A DNA stretch of 64,000 bases. It comes from Leptospira noguchii serovar Panama str. CZ214. GTDB taxonomy: Bacteria; Spirochaetota; Leptospiria; Leptospirales; Leptospiraceae. The translations under genes were made by a program, and so were the position numbers. The notes beneath the pieces were generated by a model. That model was not told the DNA's origin. It searched no databases and was given only the letters and a program-made list of their open reading frames with translations. The stretch covers positions 216,001 to 280,000 of the forward strand of contig NZ_AKWY02000019.1 of NCBI RefSeq assembly GCF_000306255.2, written 5' to 3'. This document shows positions 61,917 to 64,000 of this stretch, in pieces (within the stretch, counting starts at the first letter, position 1; every line of letters starts with the position of its first letter).

Positions 61917-63206
61917 TTAGTTCGAGATAGCTTTTTCAAAATCAGGATCGCGCCTAAATTCTTTAAAATCCCTCTCCATTCGAAACGAACTCGAAGGTTG
62001 TCCTAACGCGCGTGCAAGTCGAACGGATTCGAGCAATGACTCTTTATTTCCGGTTAATGCGTGATAACAAGCTGCGTTAAAATGGATACGAGGATTTTTT
62101 AGATCTCCTTCCAGTAAACCGAAAGCCATTTGAAAACATTCTGCGTCTTTTGTATTGGCGGCGAGAGCCAAAAGGTCCGCTACAAATCTTTCGGGGAAAT
62201 TTTTTTCCAGTGGGACACCTTTGGTTTTATCCGTTTCGTGTCGCGTACGAAAATCGTTTTTAAGTTCGGTGATTTTAGTTATAGCGAAACTTTTCGCTTC
62301 TGAGTATTTACTAAGTGTAAGAAAATGATCAAGTTGTTGATACGTTTCTACAATTACGTCTGTTACAACTTGTGTTCTGGCGGGTTCATTTTGTCGATTT
62401 GCATCTTCTTCTTCAAAAATGTTTTTTAAACGGTTTAGAAAAAGTGTACCAATATTGATATCACCTAATGTTTCTGGAACTCCAAGAGAATGATCAAAAA
62501 AGTAAAGTTGTTTTTCTCCAAGAGAATTTTTCTCTTCGGGGTTATAAATCCACCAGTTATTAGATTCAGTCAAAGGGGAATAAACGTCAGAAGCGTGTGT
62601 CGGCCAATTTTTTCCTGCATTAGCAAGGTAATTTGGTAGAAAACCTCCATGGTTTCCTAAATACAAATCATATTCGTCAATTTTAATATACTCATGTTTT
62701 GATAATTTTTCCTGAAACGACACGGGCCAGTTTAAGTATTCAGTAGGTAATTGAGAAATTGGCGGACCACATTTTACAATAAGGTTGTAGTCTTTAAAAT
62801 AAAGATTCAATTCAAAATTTTCTTCGTCGATCTCCGGCTCCTGTTTGTCTATCTTATCTATAAATAGTCTGAGAGTTTTATCGGCACCGGGGCTATCCGC
62901 TAAATAGGAGAAATGTTCGGTCAAATTTTTAGAGTTTACTAGTTTCCTCCATTCTTTAAGAAAGCCAGAAGAGACAGATTTTTTTGTATCGACTTGGGTT
63001 CCTTGTTCTATATAACCTTTTTTTAATTTTTCCGTGAGTAATTTTGTAGCTTCTTGAATACATTTTTCTTCGCTGTCAAAGTTTTTTGTCTGGCTTTGTC
63101 CAGGAGTTCCACTTTTGCCATATGTGACTGTAAATGTATTCCCCGAAGTTTCTATATTCCAGAATTTATCAGATTGATTATCTTGGAACGTTAGTTGGTG
63201 TTTCAT
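61917..63206 (-). CDS. WGR-domain protein with C-terminal TPR-like region
   Basis: 429 residues, soluble. The N-terminal WGR domain (about 5-75) has KFWNIETSGNTFTVTYGKSG, the GQ of SGTPGQSQTKNF and the KGY of KLKKGYIE. The middle part (about 110-290) resembles SMI1/KNR4-type cell-wall or immunity domains, with SQLPTEYLNWPVSF, YDLYLGNHGGFLPNYLA and WWIYNPEEKN. The C-terminal part (about 330-429) is TPR-like (FNAACYHALTGNKESLLESV-RLARALG). WGR domains bind nucleic acid in PARPs but occur in bacteria in many unknown contexts, some toxin-immunity. A single gene between repeat regions. Confidence 0.75.
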   Translation of the reverse strand: MKHQLTFQDNQSDKFWNIETSGNTFTVTYGKSGTPGQSQTKNFDSEEKCIQEATKLLTEKLKKGYIEQGTQVDTKKSVSSGFLKEWRKLVNSKNLTEHFSYLADSPGADKTLRLFIDKIDKQEPEIDEENFELNLYFKDYNLIVKCGPPISQLPTEYLNWPVSFQEKLSKHEYIKIDEYDLYLGNHGGFLPNYLANAGKNWPTHASDVYSPLTESNNWWIYNPEEKNSLGEKQLYFFDHSLGVPETLGDINIGTLFLNRLKNIFEEEDANRQNEPARTQVVTDVIVETYQQLDHFLTLSKYSEAKSFAITKITELKNDFRTRHETDKTKGVPLEKNFPERFVADLLALAANTKDAECFQMAFGLLEGDLKNPRIHFNAACYHALTGNKESLLESVRLARALGQPSSSFRMERDFKEFRRDPDFEKAISN

Positions 63207-64000
63207 TGAATTCCTTCTTTGATATGGATTTGAATAGATTAAGTTTGAAAAATTCTTTCTAAAAATTTAGATATAACAGAGCTTTTGAAAAATTCCATAG
63301 TTCAGATTAACAAAATTGCTTCAATTGCCGTTTCCATGAAACAGAAACTGATAGAGAATTAATTTTTTAACAACTCTAATATTACTAAGTCGTATGAAAA
63401 TAATATTATGAATTTCTTTCTAAAATTAGTATGTAGGATCGTTTACGGAAAAAATAAAATTTTGCAAGTGTCCAATTGTTAAAATTTCTAAATCTTTGTA
63501 AAATTGATCCTTAATTTTAAATCCTATTTTTGTAAACTTTCGTAGTAATAACGAAAATAGGATTTAAAGTCTGTTCCAAAATTGTTAAAAGCGTATAGGA
63601 AGAACATCGCTTTCGTTTCACAAAGCTTGTGGGAACCTCAACTGCTTTAAAGATGGAAAAACAGTTTAAAAAATGAATCTAAGTTATTTCAAAAATTTTC
63701 TGGAATTCAACATAGGAATTGTATTCACTATGTTGTCGAATTTGTGGGAACTATTACGTTTATCAAATATTGATTCGAACTTTTTAGATTAACGGTGAAA
63801 AAACGATGTAAGAATTTATAATCACCTAAAGAGACATAATTTATATCTTCACAAAACCAATTTGCTAGTTTCAATTTTCTGCTTTGTGCAGTAAGAAAAG
63901 AATTTTTACAAAATACATTTGACTTAGAAAGATGTGATTTATACTTTGGTCCCTACGGCTGTTTCAAAAATGAGACAGCCCAATCTGTATAACTGGATAA
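63207..64000. repeat. Gene-free end of window with family A copy 16 and C words
   Basis: Family A copy 16 and C words near 63628 (TTGTGGGAACCTCAAC) and 63742 (TTTGTGGGAACTATTACG). No gene seen to the window edge; one may start beyond it. Confidence 0.6.
63279..63376 (-). repeat. Family A element (MITE-like), copy 16
   Basis: 98 bp, reverse orientation. GAGCTTTTGAAAAATTCC to AATTTTTTAACAACTC; the right flank is TA, the left is CA (mutated). Confidence 0.8.

Overview
The window is chromosomal DNA from a low-GC pathogenic Leptospira, close to L. interrogans, L. kirschneri or L. noguchii. The diagnostic gene is ligB (21850-27642, minus strand): a lipoprotein with twelve tandem bacterial Ig-like domains and a long non-repetitive C-terminal region. 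Supporting evidence is the AT-rich base composition, a lipid A gene (lpxD), a FlaA-like flagellar sheath protein, several orphan proteins and many short repeats. The LigB sequence differs at many positions from the L. interrogans LigB I remember, so I do not name the species.

Layout, left to right. (1) 1-3148: glmS (cut by the window edge), glmM, a tRNA-Val and rpsT, all minus strand: amino-sugar supply and translation. (2) 3649-6628: a tight four-gene plus-strand operon of three unrecognised proteins and a soluble GT2 glycosyltransferase. (3) 7123-10194: a PiT-like permease whose upstream region carries an IS630-family element, then an OlsB-like acyltransferase. (4) 11494-19185: orphans, a MEST-like hydrolase with an altered nucleophile, a chemoreceptor and an adenosine deaminase-family enzyme. 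(5) 20287-29989: a VOC protein, the ligB locus with three small lipoprotein genes directly downstream, crcB and a lipoprotein-like hydrolase. (6) 30110-36773: prfB, and the run valS-purD-unknown. (7) 37104-46452: a small membrane protein, an RRM protein, a GNAT pseudogene, a fatty-acid desaturase with a palindromic operator, comF-dinB, a secreted repeat protein and a FlaA-like protein. (8) 47641-58378: an XRE regulator, lpxD, an EamA transporter, a BaiN/HI0933-type flavoprotein, a VOC/GNAT pair, an IS5-family element, DoxX, MarR and truD. (9) 59638-63206: an APC permease, a small membrane protein and a WGR-domain protein.

The most unusual aspect is the non-coding DNA. About 18 kb lies in gaps longer than 300 bp, and most of those gaps are filled with recurring short elements. 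I distinguish: family A, about 98 bp, ends GAGTTGTTGAAAAAT, flanked by TA, 16 copies or remnants; family B, about 84 bp, from CTATATAATA to TTTTATAGAGATCAGTA; family C, a recurring TGTGGGAACTACTGCAAAT word, about 40 sites on both strands; family D, mosaic units bounded by inverted AACGTGAGTTCG ends, many of which enclose C words or a GC-rich core; and minor families F and G. They behave like non-autonomous mobile elements. One B copy splits a GNAT gene, one A copy changed the stop codon of a hydrolase, and one A copy is inserted at the end of a B copy. None of their ends match those of the two complete insertion sequences in the window.

The clearest regulatory signals are the ligB leader, where a 9-nt segment can pair with the bases spanning the start codon (the known lig thermosensor principle) inside a three-copy tandem repeat, and the two stacked palindromes over the desaturase promoter.
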